A DNA stretch of 64,000 bases from Mesorhizobium mediterraneum (GCF_002284565.1 NZ_NPKI01000009.1:33165-97164); one strand, 5' to 3'. Positions 12,850-21,691 are shown, counted from the first letter of the stretch. The notes: generated by a model not told the origin, from the sequence alone. Program-made: numbers and translations.

Positions 12850-13250
12850 TGCACATCCCCTTGCATGTCGCCGAATGCGGTCAGCGCATAGGCGTCACCA
12901 TCGTCAGGGGCGCTGTTGAGCGACAACAGCACGGCGACTGTCAGCACACCGGCTAGTGCGCCCGCCAGTCCGATGCCGGCCAACCCGGCACACTGCCAGA
13001 TGAGCCGTGTGCGGCGCCACAGCGCAGACGGCGCCGTGGCAATGATCCTTCGCGCGTGCGCGCCGTCCGGAGCTGCGACGCGATGGCGCGACAGCAGATC
13101 GTCGAGCTCCGCCGCCGGTGCAAGTGCGACTTCGGCTTGAGTCGGGTAGGCGGCGATGAAGTCCAGCGCCGCCGCCCGCTCGTTTTCAGGCCAGCGCTGC
13201 GGCGACCCGCCATAGGCGGCAACGAGCGCGGAAAACCTCTCTGGAGTCAT
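12846..13250 (-). CDS. Probable membrane anti-sigma factor
   Basis: 134-residue protein with a cytoplasmic N-terminal part of about 90 residues, one membrane helix (around LIWQCAGLAGIGLAGALAG), and a short periplasmic tail. It begins MTPERFSALVAAYGGSPQRWP, a pattern I associate with rhizobial proteins next to ECF sigma genes. There is no His-x3-Cys-x2-Cys zinc anti-sigma motif. The anti-sigma role is inferred from topology and from lying immediately downstream of the sigma gene with ATGA overlaps on both sides. Confidence 0.68.
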   Translation of the reverse strand: MTPERFSALVAAYGGSPQRWPENERAAALDFIAAYPTQAEVALAPAAELDDLLSRHRVAAPDGAHARRIIATAPSALWRRTRLIWQCAGLAGIGLAGALAGVLTVAVLLSLNSAPDDGDAYALTAFGDMQGDVQ

Positions 13251-13795
13251 GTCATTTCGTCCCTGTCTCGTCCGAGCCTGGAGCGCAACTGCCGCCGCGC
13301 CCGCGACAAGAGGCTTTCCAATGCTTCAATGCTGATTCCCATGACCTCTGCGGCATCGCCGTTCGAAAGCTCCTGATAATACTGCAGCACGATCGCCTCG
13401 CGCTGGCGCTCCGGCAGCTCGGCCAGAGCGCGCCGCACCTGGTGCTGATCGTCGGCCGCGAGCATATCCGCTTCCGCGCCCGGTCGTTCATCGGGGCGAT
13501 CGGGAAGTTCCGCCACCGGCGTCTCCCGCCGCCTGCGCAGCCGGTCGTAGCAGAGATTGAGTGCGACGCGATGCAGCCAGGTGTCGAACTTCGCCTCGCC
13601 GGCGCGCCAGCCCGGAGCCGCCCGCCAGATGCGCAAGAAGGTCTCCTGCGCGATGTCCTCTGCCTCGCCGCGGTCGCCCAGCATTCGCGTGGCGAGACGG
13701 ATCAGCCGCGGCAGCTTGCGCTCGACCATGGCTTCCACCGCAGCCGCATTGTTTTGCGCGATCAGCGCCAGCAGCCGCTCGTCGGTCTCGCCCAC
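13247..13795 (-). CDS. ECF RNA polymerase sigma factor
   Basis: 182-residue extracytoplasmic-function sigma factor. Region 2 is seen as GEAEDIAQETFLRIWRAAP, and region 4 as LPERQREAIVLQYYQELS followed by an HTH ending in LSRARRQLRSRL. The GTG at 13795 has AGAAGG about 6 bases upstream. It heads an operon with its probable anti-sigma, a CnrX-like protein, DUF1800 and DUF1501. Such factors usually activate their own operon, but I could not identify a convincing ECF promoter in the 217-base upstream gap. Confidence 0.93.
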   Translation of the reverse strand: MGETDERLLALIAQNNAAAVEAMVERKLPRLIRLATRMLGDRGEAEDIAQETFLRIWRAAPGWRAGEAKFDTWLHRVALNLCYDRLRRRRETPVAELPDRPDERPGAEADMLAADDQHQVRRALAELPERQREAIVLQYYQELSNGDAAEVMGISIEALESLLSRARRQLRSRLGRDRDEMT

Positions 13796-14012
13796 GCTTT
13801 GCCTTCTCGTTCCACCACGCCAGACCTTCTGCTGACACGACCGTCATCCTGCACCCGCTATGTGTCTTCAACGGGTTTCAATGCGAAATCCGTCGGCGAC
13901 CCGTGCTTGGGGGACAGACATGGCCCCAGTCTGGTGGCACACCATTGGCGCGACATCGAGAGCCAGATGTCCGTTTAGGGGGCGATAGCTGACCCCACCA
14001 CCTTTCCGAAAA

Positions 14013-15857
14013 TCAGATCTTCTGGTCGTGCGGCAGCGGTGCGGTTGCCTTTTCCAGCCAGGCCAGCGTCTCGCCATCGAGCATCGGTCCGATCTCGGCC
14101 AGCACGCGTGCGTGGTATTGGTCGAGCCAGTGCAGCTCGTCACGCGTCAACAGGTCGGTGCGCACCAGCCTGGTGTCGATCGGAGCCAGCGTCAGCGTTT
14201 CGAAGCCGTGCATGGTGATGTCGCCGCCCTCTATCGGTTCGGCCGGCGTCACCAGGATGAGATTCTCGATGCGGATGCCGTAAGAGCCTTCCTTGTAGTA
14301 GCCCGGCTCGTTGGAGAGGATCATGCCCGCCAGCAGCTTCTCAGTGCCGGTCTTGGCGATGCGTTGCGGGCCTTCGTGAACGGCCAGATAGGAGCCGACG
14401 CCGTGGCCGGTGCCGTGGGCGAAATCGCAGCCATGTCTCCACAGGGCAAGACGCGCCACGGCATCGATTTCGGAGCCGCGCGTGCCCGGGGGAAAGCGCA
14501 GCATGGAAATGCCGATCATGCCCTTCAGCACCAGCGTGAAGCGTTCGCGCATTTCCTCGGTCGGCTTGCCGATCGGCACAGTGCGGGTGATGTCGGTGGT
14601 GCCGTCCTGATACTGCCCGCCGGAATCGAGCAGGAACAGCTCGCCAGACTGAAGCTTTCGGCTGGTGGCGCGGGAAACGCGGTAGTGCATGATGGCGCCG
14701 TTCGGACCGGCGCCCGAGATCGTGTCGAAGGACACGTCGCGCAACAGCATCTGCGTTTCCTCGCCGGTGCTGCGGCGGCACTCCTCGAGCTTGGTGACGA
14801 CGGCGATTTCGTCGAGCTTGCCGGGTTTCTGGCGGTCGAGCCAGCAGAGCAGCTTGGCCACGGCGGCGCCATCGCGGCGATGCGCGGCGCGGGCGCCGTT
14901 GATCTCGGCCTGGTTTTTCGTGGCGCGTGGAATGCGGGCTGGATCGGGCGCCGATATGACGGTGCCGCCATTGTCCTCGACCAGCATGCTGAGCTTCTCC
15001 GCCGCCAGCACCGGGTCCAGCGCGATTTTTGCACCGCCCTTGGCCAGAGCCGCGATCGCCGCTTCGAAGTCACGGGGTTCGTGCAGTTCAGCAAGCTGCG
15101 TCAGATAAGCTGCGACGGTGCGCGAAAACTTGCGCTGGTCCATGAAAAGCTGGTGCGACCCGTCGGCGGCGAGCACAGCGAAGCCGAGCGCCAGCGGCGT
15201 ATGCGGCACGTCGCCGCCGCGGATGTCGAAGGCCCAGGCGATGGAGGACGGGTCGGTCAGCACGGCATGGGTGGCGCCGTCCTTGCCGATGGCCGACGCC
15301 AGCCGCGCCAGCTTGTCCTTGGCCAGTTCGCCGGCAAAGGCGATCGGATGGAGCTCGACCGGCGCCAACGGTGGTTCGGGCTGGTCCTTCCAGATGGCGT
15401 CGATTGGATTCTTCTCGAGCGGCACCAAAACCGCCCCCGATTTTTCGGCCGAAGCTTTCAGCGCTTTCACGTCGCCGATCGTCTGCAGCCACGGATCGAA
15501 GCCAAGCCGCACGCCCTTGCCGAGATTGTCCTTGATCCAGGTGGCGGGCGGATTGTCGACCAGGCTTTCGATCGAGAAGATGTCGAGATCGACTTCCTGG
15601 CGCACCTGCAGCGTATAGCGTCCGTCGACGAACATGACGGCGCGGCCGCCGAGCACGATGGTGATGCCGGCCGAGCCGCTGAAGCCGGTCAGCCATTTCA
15701 GCCGTGCCGAGCGGTCGGCGACATATTCGCCCTGATGCTCATCGGCACGCGGCACGATGAAGCCATCCAGGTCGTTGGCCGCCAGCCATTGACGCAGCAG
15801 CGCCACCCGCGGCTTGCCGACGGCTGGGTCGCCGGCGGAATCAAAAGTCTGGAACAT
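14013..15857 (-). CDS. Aminopeptidase P family metallopeptidase
   Basis: Cleaves N-terminal residues preceding proline; 614 residues is the long form with two N-terminal creatinase-like domains and a C-terminal pita-bread catalytic domain. The metal ligands are visible: Asp in FLLDSGGQY, Asp in DGTTDITRT, His in CDFAHGTGHGVGSY, Glu in LSNEPGYYKEG and Glu in GIRIENLI. No signal peptide, so it is cytoplasmic. The gene stands alone between the ECF operon and a DUF1127 gene. Confidence 0.94.
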   Translation of the reverse strand: MFQTFDSAGDPAVGKPRVALLRQWLAANDLDGFIVPRADEHQGEYVADRSARLKWLTGFSGSAGITIVLGGRAVMFVDGRYTLQVRQEVDLDIFSIESLVDNPPATWIKDNLGKGVRLGFDPWLQTIGDVKALKASAEKSGAVLVPLEKNPIDAIWKDQPEPPLAPVELHPIAFAGELAKDKLARLASAIGKDGATHAVLTDPSSIAWAFDIRGGDVPHTPLALGFAVLAADGSHQLFMDQRKFSRTVAAYLTQLAELHEPRDFEAAIAALAKGGAKIALDPVLAAEKLSMLVEDNGGTVISAPDPARIPRATKNQAEINGARAAHRRDGAAVAKLLCWLDRQKPGKLDEIAVVTKLEECRRSTGEETQMLLRDVSFDTISGAGPNGAIMHYRVSRATSRKLQSGELFLLDSGGQYQDGTTDITRTVPIGKPTEEMRERFTLVLKGMIGISMLRFPPGTRGSEIDAVARLALWRHGCDFAHGTGHGVGSYLAVHEGPQRIAKTGTEKLLAGMILSNEPGYYKEGSYGIRIENLILVTPAEPIEGGDITMHGFETLTLAPIDTRLVRTDLLTRDELHWLDQYHARVLAEIGPMLDGETLAWLEKATAPLPHDQKI

Positions 15858-16128
15858 GACGGGGCTCTCCTCGGATGCTGGCGCGACCGTAGCGCATGAC
15901 CCCGAAAATCGGAATCGACTTTTGCTGGGCTGATCTTCGGTTCGGAGAAAATCAGCGCAAGATCAAAGTGCTACAGCATCAGCCGCCTGACAACCGACGG
16001 GATTTGGTCCAGCAGCATCGCTTTTGCGCATAGACGCCATGCAGAATCAGCGATTTTCAAATAGGTCAGCAGAGCTTACCTTTTTGGAGTGGAGGAACGA
16101 CTCTTATTGCACTGCAAAGGAGACCATC

Positions 16129-16314
16129 ATGTCCACGATTTCAGCCAGACGCGGATTTTTCCGAAGCGCCATGAACGCTCTCATCGAAGCGCGCCAGCGC
16201 GAAGCGAGCCGCTATGTGAGCGGCGTTCTGCTTGGCTTTGACGACGAAACGCTGAAAGCGCACGGCTACGATCGCGAAGAGCTGAGGAAGGCGGCAAGAT
16301 CGCCCTACGTCTGA
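16129..16314 (+). CDS. DUF1127 small protein
   Basis: 61-residue protein carrying a DUF1127-like segment (RSAMNALIEARQREASRY ... LGFDDETLKAHGYDREELR). Members are small, often abundant alphaproteobacterial proteins; some influence RNA and phosphate or nitrogen metabolism. The start is set by AAGGAG 6 bases before the ATG. A longer in-frame extension from 16024 lacks such a site. The 270-base gap upstream (15858-16128) holds a degenerate copy of the palindromic element near 15893, but no gene. Confidence 0.8.
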   Translation: MSTISARRGFFRSAMNALIEARQREASRYVSGVLLGFDDETLKAHGYDREELRKAARSPYV

Positions 16315-16348
16315 GCGACTTGCCGCTTGCGTTTGAAGGCGCTGCGCG

Positions 16349-17221
16349 TCACCGCTTGAGGTGGATCGTCACCCAGCCCTCGCGGTGCAACGTCCTGACA
16401 TGGCGGAACCGCTGGCCGACATAGGCCGAGATCACTGCGTCGCGCTGCCGGTCGAGGATGCCTGATAGCACGATCGAGCCGCCCAAGGTGACATGCCCGG
16501 CCATTTCGGGCGCCAGCCGCATCAGCGGCCGCGCCAGTATGTTGGCGACGATGAGGTCGAAGGGGCCGCGCGCGGCAAAGATCGGGTGGTGGAAGCCCGG
16601 AGCCGTCACCGCTTCGACGAGCGCTTTGACATGGTTGAGCCGCGCATTGGCGGCGGCGACCTTTATGGCGACAGGGTCGATGTCGGTCGCCAGCACCGGG
16701 ATGTGGGCGAGCTTGGCTACCGCGATCGCCAGCACGGCACTGCCGGTGCCGAGGTCGAGCGCATTGCGTGGGCGCTCGCGCCGCACGACCTGTTCCAGCA
16801 TTTCAAGGCAACCGGCGGTGGTGCCGTGATGGCCGGTGCCGAAGGCGAGGCCCGCTTCGATCTCGATGGCGAGCTCGCCGCTGTGGCGCTTCCTGCGGTC
16901 ATGCGCGCCATGGACGAAGAAACGGCCAGCGCGCACCGGCTTCAGTCCCTCCAGCGAACGCGTTACCCAGTCGATATCAGGCACGGGCTCGCGCGCAATC
17001 GGCCTCGACAGGGCAAGCCCGGCAAGAATCTCTTCCACACGCGCCTCGACGGCATCGACATCGCCGTCGGCATAGAGCGACACTTCGTGGATGTCGCGAT
17101 CCTCATCGACTTCGAGGATGGCAATCGGCAGACCCTCGTCCTCGAAGGCCGTCTCGAACGCCGCGAAGATACGGTCGGCCTCGATCTTTCCAGTGGTGAA
17201 ATAAAGCCGCGTTTGGGTCAT
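16349..17221 (-). CDS. prmA: Ribosomal protein L11 methyltransferase PrmA
   Basis: SAM-dependent enzyme that trimethylates ribosomal protein L11. SAM motif I is [17 protein letters not shown], followed by [11 protein letters not shown] and [13 protein letters not shown], the last being the NPPF-like substrate motif of PrmA. The ATG at 17221 ([11 protein letters not shown]) gives 290 residues. The in-frame ATG at 17245 lies inside a palindromic repeat and is unlikely to be used. A SCO gene lies upstream on the same strand, separated by that repeat. Confidence 0.92.
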   Translation of the reverse strand: MTQTRLYFTTGKIEADRIFAAFETAFEDEGLPIAILEVDEDRDIHEVSLYADGDVDAVEARVEEILAGLALSRPIAREPVPDIDWVTRSLEGLKPVRAGRFFVHGAHDRRKRHSGELAIEIEAGLAFGTGHHGTTAGCLEMLEQVVRRERPRNALDLGTGSAVLAIAVAKLAHIPVLATDIDPVAIKVAAANARLNHVKALVEAVTAPGFHHPIFAARGPFDLIVANILARPLMRLAPEMAGHVTLGGSIVLSGILDRQRDAVISAYVGQRFRHVRTLHREGWVTIHLKR

Positions 17222-17240
17222 CAAACGATGTTTTTGTTTG

Positions 17241-17286
17241 AGCATGATCTTTTCCGAAAACCGGTCTCACTTTTCGGGATCATGCT
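17241..17286. repeat. Palindromic repeat (AGCATGATC family)
   Basis: 46-base element with perfect outer arms AGCATGATC and GATCATGCT and inner arms CCGAAAA and TTTTCGG. It fills the gap between the SCO gene and prmA, touching the SCO stop. Degenerate relatives are seen at 42588-42632 and near 15893-15940. I recall this family as common in Mesorhizobium intergenic DNA. Confidence 0.75.
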
Positions 17287-17892
17287 CTAACCTTCCGCCG
17301 CCAGCCGCTTGAGCTTGGCGATGGCGGTGTCCGGGCTTTCGCCATAGGCGATGGTGCCGGCGAAGTCGCCCCTGGCGTTGAGCAGCAGCACCGACGCGGT
17401 GTGGTCCATCGTGTAGTCGCCGTTGTCGGTATCGACCTTTTTCGAATAGATGCCGAAGGATTTGGCCATCGCGTGGACCTTGTCAGGATCGCCGGTGATG
17501 CCGAGGATGCGGTCGGAGAAATTGCTGATATAGGCGTTCATGATTTCGGGTGTGTCGCGTTCCGGGTCCACCGAGACGAAATAGGCGTGCACGTTCTTGC
17601 CGTCGTCACCCATCGTCTTCAGCCAGCCGGCCAGTTCGAACAGCGTGGTCGGGCAGACCTCCGGGCAATGGGTGAAGCCGAAGAAGACGACGCTGGGGTG
17701 GCCGCGAAAGGCAGCCTCGGTGACCGGAGCGCCCTTCTGGTCGACCAGCGTGAACGGCGCGCCGAACGGCTCGCCGCCATAGTGCCCGCGGTACCAGTCG
17801 AAGGTGAGCCAGCCGATGCCTGCTGCCATCAGGACAAGAATGCCGACCAGTATCGAACGCATCATCAATTGGGTGTCCGTCGTGATTTTCAT
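17287..17892 (-). CDS. SCO1/SenC family copper protein
   Basis: Membrane-anchored thioredoxin-fold protein that delivers copper to cytochrome oxidase CuA sites or acts as a thiol reductant. The copper-binding CxxxC is in THCPEVCPTT, and the distal His is in TMDHTASVLL. A single N-terminal membrane helix (about 10-30) anchors it to the inner membrane facing the periplasm. The ATG at 17892 (MKITTDTQLMMRS) gives 201 residues; a longer frame to 18114 overlaps the divergent creA leader and is rejected. No oxidase genes are nearby. Confidence 0.92.
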   Translation of the reverse strand: MKITTDTQLMMRSILVGILVLMAAGIGWLTFDWYRGHYGGEPFGAPFTLVDQKGAPVTEAAFRGHPSVVFFGFTHCPEVCPTTLFELAGWLKTMGDDGKNVHAYFVSVDPERDTPEIMNAYISNFSDRILGITGDPDKVHAMAKSFGIYSKKVDTDNGDYTMDHTASVLLLNARGDFAGTIAYGESPDTAIAKLKRLAAEG

Positions 17893-18065
17893 TGGCGCCG
17901 TATCGGCGCAAGCTGGTTCGGCGAACACTCTTAACGGTTTGATCTCGCGCGCGCAAAGATGTCGCGTTGCCGCAACCGGCATTCCTGTCAAAAAATGATC
18001 CGCTTGCAAAGCGCTGCCGCCGGTCCCACCTGAGGTCGGCAAAACTCGAACCGCAGGAGGCTTCC

Positions 18066-18569
18066 TTGCAAGGACTGATTGGGCGAAAACTGATCGGCGG
18101 CGCTTTGGCCGCATGCCTTGTCATCGGTGCTGGTGCGGCTTTCGCCCAGGAGGTCGGCAAGGTCGGCGTCGACTGGCTAGGCAACGACATCATCGTCGAG
18201 GCAATCAAGGACCCCAAGGTCGAAGGCGTGACCTGCCACGTCTCCTATTTCGACCGCGGCGTGATCGATCGCTTGCAAAAGGGCAACTGGTTCGAGGATC
18301 CGTCCGATTCCTCGATCTCCTGCCGTCAGACCGGGCCGATCACCATCAGCGAGATCGACATGAGCGAGGCCGGCGAGGAGGTTTTCAAGCAAGGCATCAG
18401 CCTGATCTGGAAGAAGCAGGTGGTGAACCGCATCTACGACAAAGCCAATGAGACCTTGATCTATCTGTCGCACTCGCGCCAGGTGCAGGACGGTTCGGCG
18501 AAAATGTCGGTCACCACCGTGCCGCTCTACGGCCAGAACGTGGTGTGGACCAACGGCAAGCCAAAATAG
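18066..18569 (+). CDS. creA: CreA family protein
   Basis: 167-residue periplasmic protein of the CreA family, of unknown function. A signal peptide (GGALAACLVIGAGAAFA) is followed by the family segments VTCHVSYFDRGVI and SCRQTGPI. The start is a TTG at 18066, supported by a full AGGAGG five bases upstream; the longer ATG frame from 17967 overlaps the divergent SCO region and lacks a site. Two tandem hairpins follow the stop. Confidence 0.87.
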   Translation: MQGLIGRKLIGGALAACLVIGAGAAFAQEVGKVGVDWLGNDIIVEAIKDPKVEGVTCHVSYFDRGVIDRLQKGNWFEDPSDSSISCRQTGPITISEIDMSEAGEEVFKQGISLIWKKQVVNRIYDKANETLIYLSHSRQVQDGSAKMSVTTVPLYGQNVVWTNGKPK

Positions 18570-18590
18570 GCTCTGGTACAGGCGACGGAC

Positions 18591-18653
18591 GATTGGTCCC
18601 GCTTGCGGGACCAATCGGCGACGCGACAATTGCTCCCGCCTTGCAGGAGCAAT
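18591..18653. repeat. Two tandem hairpins downstream of creA
   Basis: First, GATTGGTCCCGC and GCGGGACCAATC form a perfect 12-bp stem with a 2-base loop (18591-18616). Second, ATTGCTCC and GGAGCAAT (18629-18653) form an 8-bp stem. The two are related in sequence (ATTGGTCCCGC and ATTGCTCCCGC), so they look like a duplicated element. They may end creA transcription or act as REP-type repeats. Confidence 0.6.
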
Positions 18654-18675
18654 CGCGCGGGGGTAAAGCCGCGGC

Positions 18676-19311
18676 ATGGACCGCCCCGAAAACCTCGTCC
18701 TGAAAGACCCCGAGCCGCGTATCCACCCGACCGCGGAGCTGAAGGCGTGCAAGCTTGGACGCTACGCCTCGATCGGCGAGCGGGTCATCTTGCGTGAAGT
18801 CATAGTGGGCGATTTCTCCTATTTCGAGCGCCACGCCGAGGCGATCTACACGACCATCGGCAAGTTCTGTTCGATCGCCGCCAACAGCCGCATCAACGCG
18901 CTGGAGCATCCGATTGAGCGGCTGACCCAGCACAAGGTCAGCTACCGCCCGAACGAGTATTTTCGCTGGCTGGGCGTCGACGCGGCTTTCCGGGAACGGC
19001 GCCGGGCGCAATCCGTCAGCATCGGCCACGATGTCTGGATCGGCCATGGCGCGGTGATCATGCCTGATGTGACCATCGGCAATGGCGCGATCATCGGCGC
19101 CAATGCGGTGGTGACGCGCGACGTTCCTGCCTATGCGATTTTCGCCGGCGTTCCGGCCAGGCAATTGCGCCAACGCTTCGCGGCGGACATCGCCGCGCGG
19201 ATCGAACGTCTTGCCTGGTGGGACTGGCCGGTCGAGAAACTGGCCAAGGCGGTCCCCGACATGCAGGCGCTGTCCATCGAGATTTTCCTCGACCGCTGGG
19301 AAATACCCTGA
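18676..19311 (+). CDS. Left-handed beta-helix (hexapeptide) acetyltransferase
   Basis: 211-residue transferase with hexapeptide repeats. Key stretches are SYFERHAEAIYTTIGKFCSI, SVSIGHDVWIGHGAVIMP and TIGNGAIIGANAVVTRDVPA, followed by the C-terminal IFAGVPARQLRQRF. The pattern resembles acetyltransferases found in phosphonate-utilisation operons (TIGR03308), but no phn genes are present here. The acceptor is unknown; chloramphenicol-type xenobiotic acetyltransferases are a second possibility. It lies alone between creA and an iron permease-like gene. Confidence 0.83.
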   Translation: MDRPENLVLKDPEPRIHPTAELKACKLGRYASIGERVILREVIVGDFSYFERHAEAIYTTIGKFCSIAANSRINALEHPIERLTQHKVSYRPNEYFRWLGVDAAFRERRRAQSVSIGHDVWIGHGAVIMPDVTIGNGAIIGANAVVTRDVPAYAIFAGVPARQLRQRFAADIAARIERLAWWDWPVEKLAKAVPDMQALSIEIFLDRWEIP

Positions 19312-19395
19312 TCTTGCGGGAGCGTGCACAGTTTTATCCGTGAAATCCCTCCTTGCAAGGGAACCCGGAGCGGTTGCCGGTTGTTTCTCCCTGCC

Positions 19396-19824
19396 ATGAT
19401 AGAGAAGCGTTTCACGAAGATCGCCAACTACGTCGCCCATCTCGCCGGTCTGCCGTCGACATTCGCCATCTGCTGCCTGATCATCATGGCCTGGGCGATA
19501 AGCGGGCCGATTTTCGGCTTTTCCGATACGTGGCAACTCGTCATCAATACCGGCACGACGATCGTCACCTTCCTGATGGTGTTCCTCATCCAGAACACCC
19601 AGAACCGCGATGGCACGGCGATTCAGACGAAACTCGACGAGTTGATCCGGGCCGGCAAAGCTCACAATACTTTTATCGGCATCGAGCATCTGACCGAATC
19701 CGAGGTCGAGGAGATCCGCAAAAAATGTGAACAGGCGGCGAAACGGCATGACCAGAAGATCGCCGATGCGGCGGTCAAGAAAGCCGCTGCGCAAAAGCGC
19801 GGCTCGAAGACACGTGCGGCGTAA
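19396..19824 (+). CDS. Low-affinity iron permease family membrane protein
   Basis: 142 residues with two hydrophobic helices (TFAICCLIIMAWAISGPIFG and TGTTIVTFLMVFLIQNTQNR), then a charged cytoplasmic tail ending in Lys/Ala-rich sequence. The QNTQNRD segment is characteristic of the bacterial low-affinity Fe/Cu permease family (related to yeast Fet4). Transport activity in bacteria is poorly shown. The ATG at 19396 is chosen because the frame upstream is not hydrophobic or conserved-looking. Confidence 0.85.
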   Translation: MIEKRFTKIANYVAHLAGLPSTFAICCLIIMAWAISGPIFGFSDTWQLVINTGTTIVTFLMVFLIQNTQNRDGTAIQTKLDELIRAGKAHNTFIGIEHLTESEVEEIRKKCEQAAKRHDQKIADAAVKKAAAQKRGSKTRAA

Positions 19825-19827
19825 GCG

Positions 19828-20694
19828 TCAGCTTTCCATGAACGCCGCGAAAGCGTCCTTGTGCTCCGGGTGCCAGCGCGACAGAGCAGGGCGGTTCTCG
19901 ATGATGTCGCCGATCGCCCAGGCCATGCGCCTTTCGTCCACCGGCCGTGTCGCCTCGTTATCGGGGCACAGGATGTAGAAATCGCCGCGCACCAGCGAGG
20001 TCAGCATGAAGTCGATCACCTGCTCGCCTGTCCAGGCACCGGCGGGTTTTTCGGTCGCGCCCTCGGTCAGGCCGGTAAAAGTGAATCCCGGAATGAGCAG
20101 ATGCGCCGCAACCTTTGCGCCAGGCTCGTTGCGCAGCGCGTGTGCCAGGCCTTCGGTGAAGGTCTTCACGCCTGATTTGGAGACGTTGTAGGCAAGGTTG
20201 CCAGGCGGCGTGGTGATGCCTTGCTTGGAGCCGGTGTTGACGATCAGGCCTGGCCTGCCGGCCGCCAGCATGCCCGGCGCAAAGGCCTCGACGCCATGGA
20301 CGACGCCCCAGAAATTGATGTCCAGCAGCCGCTTCCAGGCGTCGCGGTTCTCCCAGGGTTTGCCGGGATTGTTGCCGACGCCGGCATTGTTCATCAACAA
20401 AGACACCTCGCCGAAGGCACCGAATGCCTTTTCGGCCAGCAGGTCTAGTTCGTCGGCCTTCGAGACATCGGTGGCGACAGCAAGCACCGCGTTATCGCCG
20501 GCAATCGTGGCAATGGCGCGGGCAGCCTCGTCGAGCCGCGCGCCACCGATATCGGCCAGCACGATTTTCAGGCCCATCGCCGCCAGCCGCTTGGCCGCGG
20601 CAAGGCCGATGCCGCTGGCGCTGCCGGTGATGACGGCAACGTTGCCGGAGGCTAGCGCAGGCAAAGCGGTCTGGATTTCGGCGTCGGTGGTCAT
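19828..20694 (-). CDS. SDR family NAD(P)-dependent oxidoreductase
   Basis: 288-residue short-chain dehydrogenase. The cofactor motif TGSASGIG is near residue 20. NNAG is at about 103, and the catalytic Tyr and Lys are in LAYNVSKSGVK. The substrate is unknown. It is convergent with the iron permease-like gene (3 bases between stops) and divergent from a small helical protein gene. Confidence 0.9.
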   Translation of the reverse strand: MTTDAEIQTALPALASGNVAVITGSASGIGLAAAKRLAAMGLKIVLADIGGARLDEAARAIATIAGDNAVLAVATDVSKADELDLLAEKAFGAFGEVSLLMNNAGVGNNPGKPWENRDAWKRLLDINFWGVVHGVEAFAPGMLAAGRPGLIVNTGSKQGITTPPGNLAYNVSKSGVKTFTEGLAHALRNEPGAKVAAHLLIPGFTFTGLTEGATEKPAGAWTGEQVIDFMLTSLVRGDFYILCPDNEATRPVDERRMAWAIGDIIENRPALSRWHPEHKDAFAAFMES

Positions 20695-20827
20695 GGCGAT
20701 TGTCCTCGTTCAAGTTGCGCCGAACTTAACGCGGCAAGGGGCTCGCGCAAGCCCGCTTTGGCGCCCTTGGGTTGACCACATCGGCAGGCGCTGCGCATGC
20801 TGTCCTGACAAAAAGGAGATTTACCGA

Positions 20828-21109
20828 TTGACCGACTGGATCGAGATCCTGAAAGAACAGACCGCTACCGGCGACCAGATGAGCCGCGAAGTGCCGCAAA
20901 TGCTTGCCAATCCCGACATCAGCGAAGCGCAAGTGAAGACGCTGTTTTCGGCGCTCGAAAAACAGGCGGAGTTCGTCGAGAAGCTGCGCATGGCGCTGGA
21001 AAAATTCGGCCATGATTTTTCGGTGATCAAGGCGGCCGAGCGGCTGGAGGAACGCTACGCCGATCTTGCTGCCTCGGTGGCGGAAAAGCTGAAAGCGATG
21101 CGAGGCTAG
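20828..21109 (+). CDS. Small helical hypothetical protein
   Basis: 93 residues starting at a TTG with AAGGAG about 9 bases upstream. The sequence is predicted to be almost entirely amphipathic helix (for example SALEKQAEFVEKLRMALEK), with no signal or membrane segment. I do not recognise a family. A longer frame running back to 20198 is antisense to the SDR gene and not real. It ends 6 bases before the convergent TMEM175 gene. Confidence 0.65.
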   Translation: MTDWIEILKEQTATGDQMSREVPQMLANPDISEAQVKTLFSALEKQAEFVEKLRMALEKFGHDFSVIKAAERLEERYADLAASVAEKLKAMRG

Positions 21110-21115
21110 GCAGAC

Positions 21116-21691
21116 CTATTTTTCGATCTGCTTTTCGAACCGCTTGTCCGGCACGAACCAGATAATGGCAACCAGCACATAGAGCGCGACGCTGATCCAT
21201 TGATTGACGAAGGTCAGCGGAATGGCGGCGATGTAGAGGACCACCGAGATCTTTTCCTTGCGGTCGGTGCCTACCGCTCTGGCGAAGGCAGTGTCGTTGC
21301 CATGCAGCCGATGCAGCATGACGACCAGAATGAAGTAGGCGGCCGCGCAAAGCGCCAGGACAACACCGTAAACGGCGACAGGCACCGGCGCGAAATGGTT
21401 TTCACCCATGAAGGCGGTGGTCACGGGCATCAACGACAGCCAGAACAGCAGATGCAGATTGGCCCACAGCACGCGGCCATCGACGCGCTGCACGGTGTGG
21501 AACATGTTGTGCAGATTGTTCCAGTAGATGCCGACATAGATGAAGGACAGCACATAGCTGAGAAAAGTGGGCCATAGAGGTGCCAGCGCGGAAAATTCCG
21601 CGCTATGCGGCACCTTCAATTCCAGCACCATGATGGTGATGATGATGGCCATGACGCCATCGGTAAATGCCTCGACCCGTCCCTTGCCCAT
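21116..21691 (-). CDS. TMEM175 family (DUF1211) membrane protein
   Basis: 191-residue integral membrane protein with about six hydrophobic helices. The family motif is at the N-terminus: RVEAFTDGVMAIIITIMVLE, where the F-[ST]-D signature lines the pore of bacterial TMEM175 potassium channels. Probably a potassium-permeable channel. It is not in an obvious operon. Confidence 0.87.
   Translation of the reverse strand: MGKGRVEAFTDGVMAIIITIMVLELKVPHSAEFSALAPLWPTFLSYVLSFIYVGIYWNNLHNMFHTVQRVDGRVLWANLHLLFWLSLMPVTTAFMGENHFAPVPVAVYGVVLALCAAAYFILVVMLHRLHGNDTAFARAVGTDRKEKISVVLYIAAIPLTFVNQWISVALYVLVAIIWFVPDKRFEKQIEK

Noticed and set aside
14028..15899. A 623-codon plus-strand open frame
   Set aside because: It is antisense to the aminopeptidase P gene, which has all five metal ligands. 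Long antisense frames are expected in high-GC DNA.
17893..18114. N-terminal extension of the SCO protein
   Set aside because: It lies in the divergent leader of creA and precedes a good membrane-anchor start at 17892.
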